Counted from the first letter of the stretch, positions 9,111 through 19,041 are shown. The stretch is 64,000 nt of DNA from an uncultured Aquimarina sp. (GCA_947501475.1 CANMWA010000003.1:248001-312000); one strand, 5' to 3'. Notes: generated by a model from the letters alone, not told the origin. Numbers and translations are program-made.

Positions 9111-9587
9111 TTATTCTCTAGTGATTTCTACTACATCAAACTTCATAATACCATTAGGCACTTGGATCTCGGCTTCTTCGCCAACACTTTTACCTAAAAG
9201 ACCTTTACCTATAGGAGAATCTACAGATATTTTTCCTGTTTTAAGATCTGCTTCACTTTGCGCCACTAACTTATAGGTCATTTGAGCGCCATTCGTTTGA
9301 TTTTTAATCTTTACCGTAGAATGAATCAATACTTTTGATGTGTCTAATTGTGACTCGTCAATCAAACGGGCGTTTGCCATGGTTTCTTCTAATTTAGAAA
9401 TTCTCATTTCTAACAACCCCTGGGCTTCTTTTGCTGCATCATACTCAGCATTCTCACTTAAATCACCTTTGTCTCTCGCTTCGGCAATTGCCTGAGAAGC
9501 CTTTGGGCGTTCTACATCTTTAAGTTGACTTAATTCGTCTCTTAATTTTTTTAGCCCCTCTGCAGTGTAATAAGATACTTTGCTCAT
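9111..9587 (-). CDS. greA: Transcription elongation factor GreA
   Basis: A 158-residue cleavage factor that rescues backtracked RNA polymerase. The N-terminal coiled coil (YYTAEGLKKLRDEL through SENAEYDAAKEAQ) and the C-terminal FKBP-like domain with DSPIGKGLLGKSVGEEAEI are complete. I chose the ATG at 9585-9587 (MSKVSYYT). A longer reading from 9653 starts upstream of a TATCTTTG promoter motif and includes the leader hairpin, so it is not expressed as protein. The gene has its own terminator. Confidence 0.95.
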   Translation of the reverse strand: MSKVSYYTAEGLKKLRDELSQLKDVERPKASQAIAEARDKGDLSENAEYDAAKEAQGLLEMRISKLEETMANARLIDESQLDTSKVLIHSTVKIKNQTNGAQMTYKLVAQSEADLKTGKISVDSPIGKGLLGKSVGEEAEIQVPNGIMKFDVVEITRE

Positions 9588-9613
9588 AACTTCATCGTTT
9601 ATATAAATACAAA

Positions 9614-9635
9614 AAATCCCATAAGAATGGGATTT
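9614..9635 (-). terminator. Hairpin with U-run in the greA leader (possible attenuator)
   Basis: An eight-base stem (AAATCCCA/TGGGATTT) with a six-base loop, followed on the minus strand by a T-rich run. It lies between the greA promoter motif and the greA start codon, so it is positioned to end transcription prematurely. Confidence 0.55.
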
Positions 9636-9641
9636 GTTATT

Positions 9642-9649
9642 CAAAGATA
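9642..9649 (-). promoter_or_regulatory. Promoter -7 element of greA
   Basis: TATCTTTG on the minus strand fits TAnnTTTG. The predicted transcript start is a few bases downstream, which makes a leader of about 50 bases containing the hairpin at 9614-9635. Confidence 0.55.
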
Positions 9650-9708
9650 ACAAAAAATTTACTCGAAGATTACAAATTTACGTAATTTGGCAATACAATA
9701 ATAGTGTT

Positions 9709-10140
9709 ATGAAAAAGATCCTATTTTTATTAAGTTTTATTTTACTAATTGCATGTAGTAGCGACGATAGGCCTGATAATAATCAATTTTTACCCAATGT
9801 CTCTATTAATCATCAGATCAATCTTAACTTACCACAATTTAACAATCTTAAATTCGACGGAAACCATTTTGTAGATAGAAGTGAAAATGGCAGTGTAAAA
9901 GGTATTATTATATATTCTATTACCAGTACACAGTATAATGCTTTTGAGCTTAGTGATCCTAATCACCCACCTAGTTCTTGCTCTACACAATCTATAGACG
10001 GAATTACGGCTACATGTGATTGTGATGATGGAAATAGTTACAATATTTTTGATGGTCAAAAAATGACAGGAGACGGTCAATTTGGACTACGCCGTTACAG
10101 TATAAGAAGAGAAGGAAATACTTTGTTTATTACTAATTAA
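9709..10140 (+). CDS. Small lipoprotein of unknown function
   Basis: A 143-residue protein starting at the ATG at 9709 with a lipoprotein signal peptide: MKKILFLLSFILLIAC, with Cys16 as the lipidation site followed by SSDD. The mature part is mainly polar and has four cysteines, including a CDCDDG stretch, which may pair as disulphides. I recognise no family. It is divergent from greA and its stop touches the convergent thiH gene. The acidic residues after the cysteine fit a surface-exposed or outer-membrane lipoprotein in this phylum, but that is inference. Confidence 0.65.
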   Translation: MKKILFLLSFILLIACSSDDRPDNNQFLPNVSINHQINLNLPQFNNLKFDGNHFVDRSENGSVKGIIIYSITSTQYNAFELSDPNHPPSSCSTQSIDGITATCDCDDGNSYNIFDGQKMTGDGQFGLRRYSIRREGNTLFITN

Positions 10141-10141
10141 T

Positions 10142-11254
10142 TTACTTCCAATTGTATTCCCAGTCTTTCCAGATTACTTCTAACCCTTTGTTTTTTAACA
10201 TTTTGACAACCGCTTCTGTAGATCGCTCATCAGAAATCTCAAACTGCTCTAAAGATTGTGGTTCTACTACGTAACCTCCTGGATTGGTCTTAGATGCTGC
10301 ACTTATTGATGTTATTCCAAGGTTGACAATATGTTCTCTAAATAGTTCACTCTCTCGTGTAGACATAGACAACTCTACATCTTCATCTAATAATCTAAAA
10401 GCACAAATTAGTTGTACCAGATCTGAATCTGTCATCTCAACTTTTGGCTCTAATCCACCACTATGTGGACGTAATCTTGGAAATGATATTGAATATTTAG
10501 TTTTCCAATACGTTTTCTGTAAATACTGAAGGTGTAATGCTGTAAAGAAACTATCTGCTCTCCAATCTTCTAATCCAAATAGTGCTCCTAATCCTATTTT
10601 ATGAATTCCTGCTCGCCCTAATCGATCGGGGGTTTCTAATCGATAATCAAAATTAGATTTTTTTCCTTTAGGATGGTGCTTTTTATATTCTCCTTTGTGA
10701 TACGTTTCTTGATAGACTAATACGGCATATAGACCGCTACCTATTAATTTTTCATAATCTGTCTGATCTAGAGGCTGTACTTCTATAGTAATATTTGCAA
10801 ATTTTGATTGTATAAGCTGTATTGCATTATTAATATAGTCTACACCAACGGTTTTATTTGCTTCTCCTGTAACCAATAATATATGATCATACCCTTTAGA
10901 TTTCAAGAAATCAACTTCTCTTAGCGTCTCTTTATCTGTTAATGTTCTTCGAGGAATTTTATTGGTCATACTAAACCCACAGTACGTGCATATATTTTGG
11001 CATTCATTGCTCAAATACATCGGAGCATACATTTGTATCGTATTTCCAAACCGTTTTTTAGTGATCATGCTACTCATTTGTGCCATCTGTTCTAAATATG
11101 GTTTTGCAGCTGGAGAAATTAATGCCTTAAAATCTTCGAGATTACGTTTTGAAGTATTCAATGCGCTAATTACATCATCTTCTGTCTTAGAAAGAATACT
11201 AGATAGTGTTTCTTCCCAATTGTATTGATTGAATATGTTTTTGAAGGATTTCAT
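10142..11254 (-). CDS. thiH: 2-iminoacetate synthase (dehydroglycine synthase)
   Basis: Radical SAM enzyme that cleaves tyrosine to dehydroglycine for the thiazole half of thiamin. The cluster motif is in NECQNICTYCGFS (CxxxCxxC). The 370-residue length is standard. I start at the ATG at 11252-11254 (MKSFKNIF). Reading further upstream adds a PHLNPLPKER-type tail that comes from an intergenic palindromic repeat. It is the last gene of the thiamin operon here and uses the oxygen-independent ThiH route; no thiO is in the window. Confidence 0.95.
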   Translation of the reverse strand: MKSFKNIFNQYNWEETLSSILSKTEDDVISALNTSKRNLEDFKALISPAAKPYLEQMAQMSSMITKKRFGNTIQMYAPMYLSNECQNICTYCGFSMTNKIPRRTLTDKETLREVDFLKSKGYDHILLVTGEANKTVGVDYINNAIQLIQSKFANITIEVQPLDQTDYEKLIGSGLYAVLVYQETYHKGEYKKHHPKGKKSNFDYRLETPDRLGRAGIHKIGLGALFGLEDWRADSFFTALHLQYLQKTYWKTKYSISFPRLRPHSGGLEPKVEMTDSDLVQLICAFRLLDEDVELSMSTRESELFREHIVNLGITSISAASKTNPGGYVVEPQSLEQFEISDERSTEAVVKMLKNKGLEVIWKDWEYNWK

Positions 11255-11274
11255 TTTATTGGCTGTTTTGAGTT

Positions 11275-11351
11275 TCCTCTCCTTGGGGAGAGGATTAAGG
11301 TGAGGGGATTTCGTGACCTCCCTCATCCCAACCTTCTCCCCAAGGAGAAGG
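11275..11351. repeat. Intergenic palindromic repeat, copy 1
   Basis: A composite inverted repeat between thiG and thiH. CCTCTCCTTGGGGAGAGG and CCTTCTCCCCAAGGAGAAGG are each palindromic and are also imperfect complements of each other's flanks. Copy 2 lies at 15667-15779 in the same operon and shares more than 30 bases exactly with it. Confidence 0.75.
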
Positions 11352-11368
11352 AGCTTTAATTCGTAGTA

Positions 11369-12142
11369 TTACTTTTCAGACAAAAAACTCGTCAATGGGC
11401 TACTTGCCTCGGCATGTTGTTTTACAGGAGCTAATTTTGCATTATATGCCATGCGACCTGCTTCTACAGCCATTTTAAATGCTTTTGCCATCTCGATTGG
11501 TCGTTTAGATACTGCAATAGCTGTGTTGACTAAGACTGCATCTGCGCCGATTTCCATTGCATGAGCAGCATGCGAAGGACTACCAATACCAGCATCAACA
11601 ATTACTGGAACATTACTTTGATCTATGATGATTTCTAAAAATTCTAGTGTTTTTAATCCCTTATTACTACCTATCGGTGCGCCTAAAGGCATTACACATT
11701 GCACTCCCACTTCTTCTAACCGTTTACATAATACAGGGTCAGCATGAATGTAAGGCATCACTACAAATCCAAGTTTTACAAGTTGCTCTGCCGCTTTTAA
11801 GGTTTCTATAGGATCTGGCAATAAATATTTTGGATCTGGGTGAATCTCTAGTTTTATCCAATTAGTTTCAAGAGCTTCACGTGCTAGTTGTGCCGCAAAA
11901 ATTGCTTCTTTAGCATCTCGAACTCCAGAGGTATTTGGTAGTAAATTGATTCGCGGGTGACCTAAATGATTTAAAATATCATCATTTTCATTAGTAACAT
12001 CTACTCGTTTTAGTGCAACAGTAATCAATTCACTTTCTGAAACGAGCAATGCATCTCTCATGACTAATGAAGAGCTAAATTTTCCTGTGCCGGTAAATAA
12101 CCGTGATGAAAATTCTTTATCTGCAATTTTTAGTGTATCCAT
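11369..12142 (-). CDS. thiG: Thiazole synthase
   Basis: Forms the thiamin thiazole phosphate from deoxyxylulose phosphate, dehydroglycine and ThiS thiocarboxylate. The 257-residue TIM-barrel protein carries the family N-terminus ([19 protein letters not shown]), TVALKRVD with the Schiff-base lysine region, and [25 protein letters not shown]. It follows the thiE remnant and precedes thiH. A repeat element of about 77 bases separates it from thiH. Confidence 0.96.
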   Translation of the reverse strand: MDTLKIADKEFSSRLFTGTGKFSSSLVMRDALLVSESELITVALKRVDVTNENDDILNHLGHPRINLLPNTSGVRDAKEAIFAAQLAREALETNWIKLEIHPDPKYLLPDPIETLKAAEQLVKLGFVVMPYIHADPVLCKRLEEVGVQCVMPLGAPIGSNKGLKTLEFLEIIIDQSNVPVIVDAGIGSPSHAAHAMEIGADAVLVNTAIAVSKRPIEMAKAFKMAVEAGRMAYNAKLAPVKQHAEASSPLTSFLSEK

Positions 12143-12161
12143 TTGTTTTAACTATTGGCTT

Positions 12162-12296
12162 CTAGCTGATTGCTATAAGCTTTTTTATATTTTTAATTTT
12201 TTCTTCTAAATCTTGTTGATCGGTTAACATTCCTGAAACCGCAATTCCTGATATCCCTGTTTGCATAAGATCTTTTATATCAGATTCGGTAACTCC
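12162..12296 (-). pseudogene. Remnant of a second thiE (C-terminal 44 codons)
   Basis: The minus strand between thiD and thiG reads GVTESDIKDLMQTGISGIAV and then SGMLTDQQDLEEKIKNIKK before a stop. This matches the end of thiamine-phosphate synthase: the phosphate-binding loop GIAVSG and the last helix. It begins six bases after the thiD stop, with a TAA in frame just before it, and has no start codon. Bacteroidota thi operons often carry thiD followed by thiE, so an internal deletion appears to have removed all but the tail. Confidence 0.8.
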
Positions 12297-12302
12297 TTAC
12301 TT

Positions 12303-13067
12303 CTATACCTTGTGATAGCCTAAAAGACTTTTGTTCGAACTCAATACTTTTTCTGTATATCGTTTTCCTCTAAAACAGGATTTTAACAAAGAAAAATCAT
12401 GTGCTAATTGTGCTGTAATTGCTGAGGAAAGCACACAGCCGCTTCCATGTTTTTCTGAATTGTTTTGACCTCTAGGGTTTAACACAAAATATTTTCCGTT
12501 TTTGGTGAATAGTTCATCTTTTCCGATAGCTTCTTCTCGATGTCCTCCTTTTAGAAATAGATTGGTTTTACTACTGATACACTGAATCGTTTCTTCAATA
12601 GTTTTATCTGCATATAATTTCTCTATTTCGTTATAATTGGGAGTCAACAAATAGATTTTATCCAAAACCTTATCTAGTTCACTTCTCGACTCCGCTCGAA
12701 GTGACAGATCTTGTATATCATAACCCGAACTTGATTTTAGTACTGGGTCTAAAACAATCTTAATTTCAGCATTCTTCTCAAACAAAAAATCAATAATCTC
12801 ATTCAGTATTTTCCAGTTTTGAACGATTCCGATTTTCACAAAATCTATGGTGAATCGATCAAACAATATTTCTATCTGACATTTAATCACTTCAAAATCT
12901 GCCCAATAACATGCTTTGAATTCTATATCATTCTGAACAGTATTTGCTGTACAGATTGCCAATCCGTAGCATTTTAAGGCTTCAAAAGTTTTAATATCTG
13001 CTGTGATTCCTGCTCCTCCTGATGGATCAAAACCAGCTATTGTAAGTATGTTTGGGCGGGATTTCAT
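12303..13067 (-). CDS. thiD: Hydroxymethylpyrimidine (phosphate) kinase
   Basis: Phosphorylates HMP and HMP-P for thiamin assembly. The 254-residue ribokinase-fold protein has the N-terminal AGFDPSGGAGITADIKTF, VLDPVLKSSSGYDI, and the C-terminal GSGCVLSSAITAQLA anion-hole and catalytic-base region. An oddity is a short extra loop (LSLRAESRSELD, near residues 122-133) encoded by a palindromic repeat inserted in frame (12680-12703). The active-site segments are intact, so activity is likely kept. It sits between tenI/thiE and the thiE remnant. Confidence 0.93.
   Translation of the reverse strand: MKSRPNILTIAGFDPSGGAGITADIKTFEALKCYGLAICTANTVQNDIEFKACYWADFEVIKCQIEILFDRFTIDFVKIGIVQNWKILNEIIDFLFEKNAEIKIVLDPVLKSSSGYDIQDLSLRAESRSELDKVLDKIYLLTPNYNEIEKLYADKTIEETIQCISSKTNLFLKGGHREEAIGKDELFTKNGKYFVLNPRGQNNSEKHGSGCVLSSAITAQLAHDFSLLKSCFRGKRYTEKVLSSNKSLLGYHKV
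12680..12703. repeat. Palindromic repeat inside thiD
   Basis: CACTTC-N12-GAAGTG with inner CGACTCCGCTCG gives an inverted repeat of the kind scattered through flavobacterial intergenic DNA. Here it lies in frame within thiD and is translated as part of a loop. Confidence 0.7.
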
Positions 13068-13070
13068 AAA

Positions 13071-13676
13071 CTAATTAGGTTTTAGCACCTTACTATTAGC
13101 CTCTTTTATTTTTAAGAAACTTCCTAATGAATCTTCTGCGTTCCATATCCCGCCTAATACACCAACTCCTTTGAATCCAAGATCAAATGTTGCTTGTAAT
13201 GTACTTTCATTAATCCCTCCCATGCCAATTACAACCTCATCAAGATCTGTTACATCAAATCCTTTACCTTTATAACCCGCTTTGGAAATCGAACCAAAAA
13301 CGGGACTTAGTAAAACATATTCAAAATCTGCATCACAAGCGATAATATCTTCTTTGGAATGAAAAGAACTGGTTACCGAAAATCCTTTATTTTTATATAT
13401 CTGTATCGTTACATTCAAAGCATCTTCTAAATCCAATCGAGCTTGTTCTTGCAGATGTATACCTCGCAGCTTATACTCCATTGTTAATTCTGGAAACTGA
13501 TGGATCATAATTCGATTGTGATATTGCATACCAATCTGATCTAGTAATGCCCGATATCCATCAATAGTAAAGGTAGGTTTGCGCAAATGCAATATCTCTA
13601 AACCAGCATCGAACAAGTTATTAATTTGCTTTGCTTCGTCTTCTAATGCTTTTTCTGAAGTAAGTACAATGATCAT
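13071..13676 (-). CDS. Thiamine-phosphate synthase / TenI-like protein
   Basis: A 201-residue TIM-barrel protein of the ThiE/TenI superfamily, recognisable by LHLRKP, GIHLQE, FSVTSSFHSKED, YVLLSPVF and a C-terminal GMGGI...GFKGVGVLGGI. It lacks the canonical ThiE NDR/DLA stretch and has TIHQF-like residues instead. It therefore resembles the TenI-like paralogue that usually accompanies a true thiE in this phylum. The second thiE copy downstream of thiD is decayed, so this protein may carry the coupling step, or a thiE lies elsewhere. It overlaps nothing and ends three bases before thiD. Confidence 0.75.
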   Translation of the reverse strand: MIIVLTSEKALEDEAKQINNLFDAGLEILHLRKPTFTIDGYRALLDQIGMQYHNRIMIHQFPELTMEYKLRGIHLQEQARLDLEDALNVTIQIYKNKGFSVTSSFHSKEDIIACDADFEYVLLSPVFGSISKAGYKGKGFDVTDLDEVVIGMGGINESTLQATFDLGFKGVGVLGGIWNAEDSLGSFLKIKEANSKVLKPN

Positions 13677-13681
13677 AGTTT

Positions 13682-13750
13682 TAGGTTTAAGGAATGAGAT
13701 AGTAGGTTTGAGGAACTACCTCATTCCTCACAGCTATTACCTCAAACCTA
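13682..13750. repeat. Interleaved inverted repeats between thiC and thiE/tenI
   Basis: Two stems are interlaced in the order A-B-A'-B'. AGGAATGAG (13690-13698) pairs with CTCATTCCT (13720-13728), and TAGGTTTGAGG (13703-13713) pairs with CCTCAAACCTA (13740-13750). They can form only alternately or as a pseudoknot. Confidence 0.6.
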
Positions 13751-13751
13751 A

Positions 13752-15632
<1,881 letters not shown>

Positions 15633-15666
15633 TTAATGATTTTGTCTTGTTAATGTTTTTTGTGTC

Positions 15667-15779
15667 TCCTCTCCTTGGGGAGAGGATTAAGGTGAGGGGA
15701 TTTCAATTTAACACCCTCATCTTATTTCATCGCTCCATCTCGCCCAGAGCTGTTGCTCTGTTGTCTCAAGGGAGAAGGA
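15667..15779. repeat. Intergenic palindromic repeat, copy 2
   Basis: It shares the CCTCTCCTTGGGGAGAGG palindrome and the following TTAAGGTGAGGGGATTT with the copy at 11275-11351. Its distal half is more diverged and has an extra CAGAGC-N5-GCTCTG hairpin. It lies in the gap between thiS and thiC. Confidence 0.7.
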
Positions 15780-15818
15780 GCTCATAATTGTTTATGACCA
15801 ACTAAACTTTTAGAACAA

Positions 15819-16019
15819 TCACCCTCCTTGTGTTGCCTGAATAATAGTAACCTGATCTTCTTGTTTCAGATGTATTGTGTTCCATTTCTCTTTAGGCACC
15901 ACTTCATTATTAATAGCAATGGCAATTCCGCTGGTAACAATATTTAATTGTTCCAATAGGATTAATATTGAACTATTTTCTGAAATAGATTGTGATTGAT
16001 TGTTAACGTTTATGGTCAT
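15819..16019 (-). CDS. thiS: Sulfur carrier protein ThiS
   Basis: A 66-residue ubiquitin-like carrier ending in the required Gly-Gly (TQGG). It is adenylylated and thiocarboxylated there to donate sulfur to ThiG. The VTIIQATQGG tail and AIAINNEVVPKEKW segment are typical. It is the first gene of the operon, about 220 bases after the TPP riboswitch. The activating enzyme ThiF/MoeB is not in this window. Confidence 0.95.
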   Translation of the reverse strand: MTINVNNQSQSISENSSILILLEQLNIVTSGIAIAINNEVVPKEKWNTIHLKQEDQVTIIQATQGG

Positions 16020-16117
16020 TATTGATAAATAAAGTTTTCTTTAATATTAAATTGAAACTAACCAATAATTGGTTCATAGAAACAGATCCCAATCTACATT
16101 GGGATAAGTTCAGCTTA

Positions 16118-16154
16118 CTATTTTGAATCTGTCTTTTCAGACTTTTCAAAATAG
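16118..16154 (-). promoter_or_regulatory. Leader hairpin between TPP riboswitch and thiS
   Basis: A ten-base stem (CTATTTTGAA/TTCAAAATAG) with an inner short stem lies between the aptamer and thiS. A second small hairpin follows at 16088-16103 (CCCAAT/ATTGGG). They are candidates for the expression platform, but no clear U-run follows. Confidence 0.4.
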
Positions 16155-16242
16155 AGTTTCACTTAATTAAATCCATAAACTTTAGGTAGTAATTACCTAT
16201 TTGAAGAAGATAAACCACATAAATGATATGTGATATTAACTT

Positions 16243-16316
16243 TTCCCTTCGACGGTACTAACCGCATCAGGTTCAAAGGGTATTTCTCAGATTCCGCTTT
16301 TGCGGAAACACCCCTA
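16243..16316 (-). promoter_or_regulatory. TPP riboswitch of the thiS-thiC-thiE-thiD-thiG-thiH operon
   Basis: Read on the minus strand, the thi-box elements appear in order: GGGGTGT, a variable GCGGAA-type hairpin, CTGAGA, ATACCCTTTGAACCTGAT, GGTTAGTACCG and GAAGGGAA. This is the conserved TPP aptamer. Flanking TTATGTG/CACATAA segments could extend the basal stem. It should repress the thiamin operon when TPP is plentiful. Confidence 0.93.
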
Positions 16317-16351
16317 AAGTTTATGTGATAAAAATAATGAAACTTATATAA

Positions 16352-16385
16352 AAAAAGAGGTTAAAATTAATTTTAACCTCTTTTT
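16352..16385. terminator. Perfect-palindrome terminator
   Basis: Two 17-base arms (AAAAAGAGGTTAAAATT and its complement) with no loop bases, flanked by A and T runs. It ends the receptor gene transcript on the minus strand and insulates the riboswitch of the next operon. Confidence 0.8.
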
Positions 16386-16562
16386 ATTACTTAAACCCAC
16401 TTTATGCAATAGAAAATCTATTCCGTTCAGAAACATCTGCAAAATATAACGCTACGCTATGTTTTTAAAATTAACCATAGCGGTGCTATGCTTAATTTCA
16501 GAAAACCTTATATTTTATTGATTTTTCAAACCTCATAACGAAGTTCTATTACATAAAATGAG

Positions 16563-18746
16563 TTAAAATTTAAGTGTTGCTCCTAATAAAAAATTAATTC
16601 CGGCTTGTGGATAAAAGCCTGCACCTTCGACCGTAGTGACAGTTCCTGGATTAGTAAAGTCATCATCAAAGGTGAAAAAGTATCCGTTAGATACAAATTC
16701 TTCATCAAAAACATTATTTACTAAACCAGTAAGTACAATGGATTTAAACACCGAAACGTTTTTGATTTCATATACTACATTAAGGTCATTTGTAAAAAAA
16801 CTATCTAACTTAGAGGTCTTGCTGTCTATATTACCCATATACTGTTCTCCAACAAATTTTGAAAGAAATCCTAATTGAAGATTTTTGATTGGTTGATAAA
16901 TAAGCATATTAGCTGCAACAATATTAGGTGAGTACGAAATATTAGTATCTCCTAAATTTACTAAATCTCCATCTTTTGAGGTTACGAAATCTTGGTTCTT
17001 ATTGGTACTTATAGCAACATTAGGTTTTACTATAAATTTATCAGAAAGTGTAATATCTGCATCAATTTCGATTCCTAAACGATAACTTTCTCCACTAGTT
17101 GCTCTAATGGGTGCTCCTACATCATCCAATGCGCCAGTCAATACCAATTGATCTTTGTACCACATATAGTAAAGATTTGCATTTACTATAGTTTTCTTTT
17201 TAGCAAATCTCCATCCTAATTCGATATCATTAAGTCTCTCAGCAGTATTGATTCCGTTCTCAAAATCACTTCTTCTAGGTTCTCTATTAGCTCTTGCATA
17301 AGAAGTATATAACTGATTTGAAGCATTGACTTGAAAGGTTGCTCCTAATTTAGGGTTAAAGAAATCATAGCTTTCATCAACTTCTAGTGGCACTCGATCT
17401 GAAGTATCGCCAGATGTTTCATAACCAACAAAACGCCCCTGAAGATCCAAAAATGTACTCCATTTATCATTCACTCTATAGGTAGTTTTTCCGAAAACGG
17501 TAAATTCATCTTTTTTACCATTTCCGAAGTAATAATTATCTCTGATTTCAGAACCGCCAGCATTTTGAGCCCAAATGACTTCACCAAAATGATCTCCGTC
17601 ATAATGACTATAAAAAGCTCCAAAATCTACATCCAGATTATTATTTTTATAGTTTACAGAAGCATTAACTACATAAAAGTCATTATCCAGCCACCTACGA
17701 CGAACTAAATCAGTTGTATTAATGGTATCCTGGGCAGTTATTATAGGAGTAAAATCATAATCTGCAAAATCTTCATCTTCTTTATATTGCTCAAAAAATC
17801 CTCTACCGTAAGTATAATTCAACCCTAGATTTGTAGACCAGTTGTTATTATATTTTTGATTCCAATGTAATTGATAATGATCCTGTTTATAGTCGTCTAC
17901 TTCATTATCATAGAAACGAGTGTTTCCATCTGCATCAGTATATTGACCAATAGGGTTGAATGTTCTATCGTTTTCTAATGTCTCTGCATCTATTCCATCC
18001 CATGATTGATATGTGATTTCATGCCCTCCAAAAGTAACTGCTTTAATTAAGGTATTATCATCTATATATGAACCTTGTAAAAAATAAGATTTAAGATCTG
18101 AAGATGCTCGATCAACATAACCGTCTGAAGCAATTGCAGATAAGCGACCTGCAATTTCGATATGATTATTTAATAATCCAGTACTAAACTTTACGTTGTG
18201 TCTTCTGGTGCCAAAAGAGCCAAATGAATTTGAAATTTCTGCATTTGCAGTTTTAGAAACAGCATCTGTTAATAGGTTTAAGCTGGCTCCAAATGCTCCA
18301 GAACCATTGGTAGAAGTTCCGACACCGCGTTGTAGCTGAAGATTTTCTATCGAAGATGCAAAATCGGGTAAGTTTACCCAAAATGTACCTTGACTCTCTG
18401 CATCATTAAAAGGTATTCCGTTTAAAGTTACATTCACTCTTGATGCATCACTACCACGAACTCTAATATAGGTATACCCTACTCCTGTTCCGGCATCGGT
18501 AGTTGTTACAACCCCTGGTAAGTAATTTAATAAAATCGGAATGTCCTGCCCTAAATTACGCGTTGCCAATTCTTCTTTAGATACATTAGAATGGGTTATG
18601 GGTGAATCTGCCTCTACACGAACAGATTTTACTAAAACTTCATCAAGCTTTTCAATTTCGGTTGGGATAGAATCTGCTGGTTTTTCTTGAGCTACTACTG
18701 AAGTACTCAATACTAAAATTGTAAGATAAAATAATATGTTTTTCAT
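16563..18746 (-). CDS. TonB-dependent outer-membrane receptor, probably for thiamin
   Basis: A 727-residue receptor with a signal peptide (cleavage after about residue 19) and a TonB-box-like LDEVLVKSV. A plug domain follows (GVVTTTDAGTGVGYTYIRVRG, then GVGTSTNGSGAFGASLNL), and a beta barrel ends in a C-terminal aromatic LKF. It imports a bulky ligand across the outer membrane using TonB. A TPP riboswitch immediately upstream points to thiamin or a thiamin precursor as the ligand. It is monocistronic, ending at the palindrome at 16352-16385. No inner-membrane transporter is adjacent. Confidence 0.88.
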   Translation of the reverse strand: MKNILFYLTILVLSTSVVAQEKPADSIPTEIEKLDEVLVKSVRVEADSPITHSNVSKEELATRNLGQDIPILLNYLPGVVTTTDAGTGVGYTYIRVRGSDASRVNVTLNGIPFNDAESQGTFWVNLPDFASSIENLQLQRGVGTSTNGSGAFGASLNLLTDAVSKTANAEISNSFGSFGTRRHNVKFSTGLLNNHIEIAGRLSAIASDGYVDRASSDLKSYFLQGSYIDDNTLIKAVTFGGHEITYQSWDGIDAETLENDRTFNPIGQYTDADGNTRFYDNEVDDYKQDHYQLHWNQKYNNNWSTNLGLNYTYGRGFFEQYKEDEDFADYDFTPIITAQDTINTTDLVRRRWLDNDFYVVNASVNYKNNNLDVDFGAFYSHYDGDHFGEVIWAQNAGGSEIRDNYYFGNGKKDEFTVFGKTTYRVNDKWSTFLDLQGRFVGYETSGDTSDRVPLEVDESYDFFNPKLGATFQVNASNQLYTSYARANREPRRSDFENGINTAERLNDIELGWRFAKKKTIVNANLYYMWYKDQLVLTGALDDVGAPIRATSGESYRLGIEIDADITLSDKFIVKPNVAISTNKNQDFVTSKDGDLVNLGDTNISYSPNIVAANMLIYQPIKNLQLGFLSKFVGEQYMGNIDSKTSKLDSFFTNDLNVVYEIKNVSVFKSIVLTGLVNNVFDEEFVSNGYFFTFDDDFTNPGTVTTVEGAGFYPQAGINFLLGATLKF

Positions 18747-18829
18747 TCGTAAGAATTCTCTACGAATAAAAGGGGTTATTATTCTGTTTTAAAATTAATA
18801 TGATTTAAAAATGCTGTACCTATATACAG

Positions 18830-18876
18830 TCTGGCTCCTTCACTAAAAATGTCTGCCAGACATTTTCTTAACGCTC
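18830..18876. repeat. 47-base direct repeat, copy 1, with inner hairpin
   Basis: It contains AAAATGTCTG-C-CAGACATTTT, a ten-base stem. It is nearly identical to 18896-18942; two bases differ, one being the central loop base, C here and G in the other copy. It lies in the receptor leader. Confidence 0.75.
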
Positions 18877-18895
18877 TTTTTCACCCAGCGCGCCA

Positions 18896-18942
18896 TCTGG
18901 CTCCTTCGCTAAAAATGTCTGGCAGACATTTTCTTAACGCTC
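18896..18942. repeat. 47-base direct repeat, copy 2, abutting the TPP riboswitch
   Basis: Same sequence as 18830-18876 apart from two bases, with the stem AAAATGTCTG-G-CAGACATTTT. It lies directly at the 3' side of the aptamer, between it and the receptor start codon. Confidence 0.75.
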
Positions 18943-19022
18943 GGCCCTCCCTTGGCAGCATTACCCGCCCAGGTTCATTGGGTATGATCTCAGCTTCATC
19001 CTAGGATTTCGGCACCCCTTTG
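18943..19022 (-). promoter_or_regulatory. TPP riboswitch of the TonB-dependent receptor
   Basis: On the minus strand the element reads GGGGTGCC, a variable hairpin, GCTGAGATCATACCCA, TGAACCTGGGCGGGTAATGC and CCAAGGGAGGG. These are the conserved TPP aptamer segments in the right order. The receptor start is about 196 bases downstream. Confidence 0.93.
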
Positions 19023-19033
19023 AGATTTCTCGG

Positions 19034-19041
19034 CAAAAATA
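19034..19041 (-). promoter_or_regulatory. Candidate promoter -7 element before the receptor riboswitch
   Basis: TATTTTTG on the minus strand fits TAnnTTTG. A transcript start a few bases on would fall just before the aptamer. Confidence 0.4.

Noticed and set aside
11255..11326. Longer N-terminus of ThiH with a PHLNPLPKER-type stretch
   Set aside because: It is translated from an intergenic palindromic repeat and is absent from normal ThiH proteins; the ATG at 11254 gives the standard length.
18830..18942. CRISPR-like direct repeats
   Set aside because: Only two copies of 47 bases with strong internal hairpins and one short gap; no array and no cas genes.
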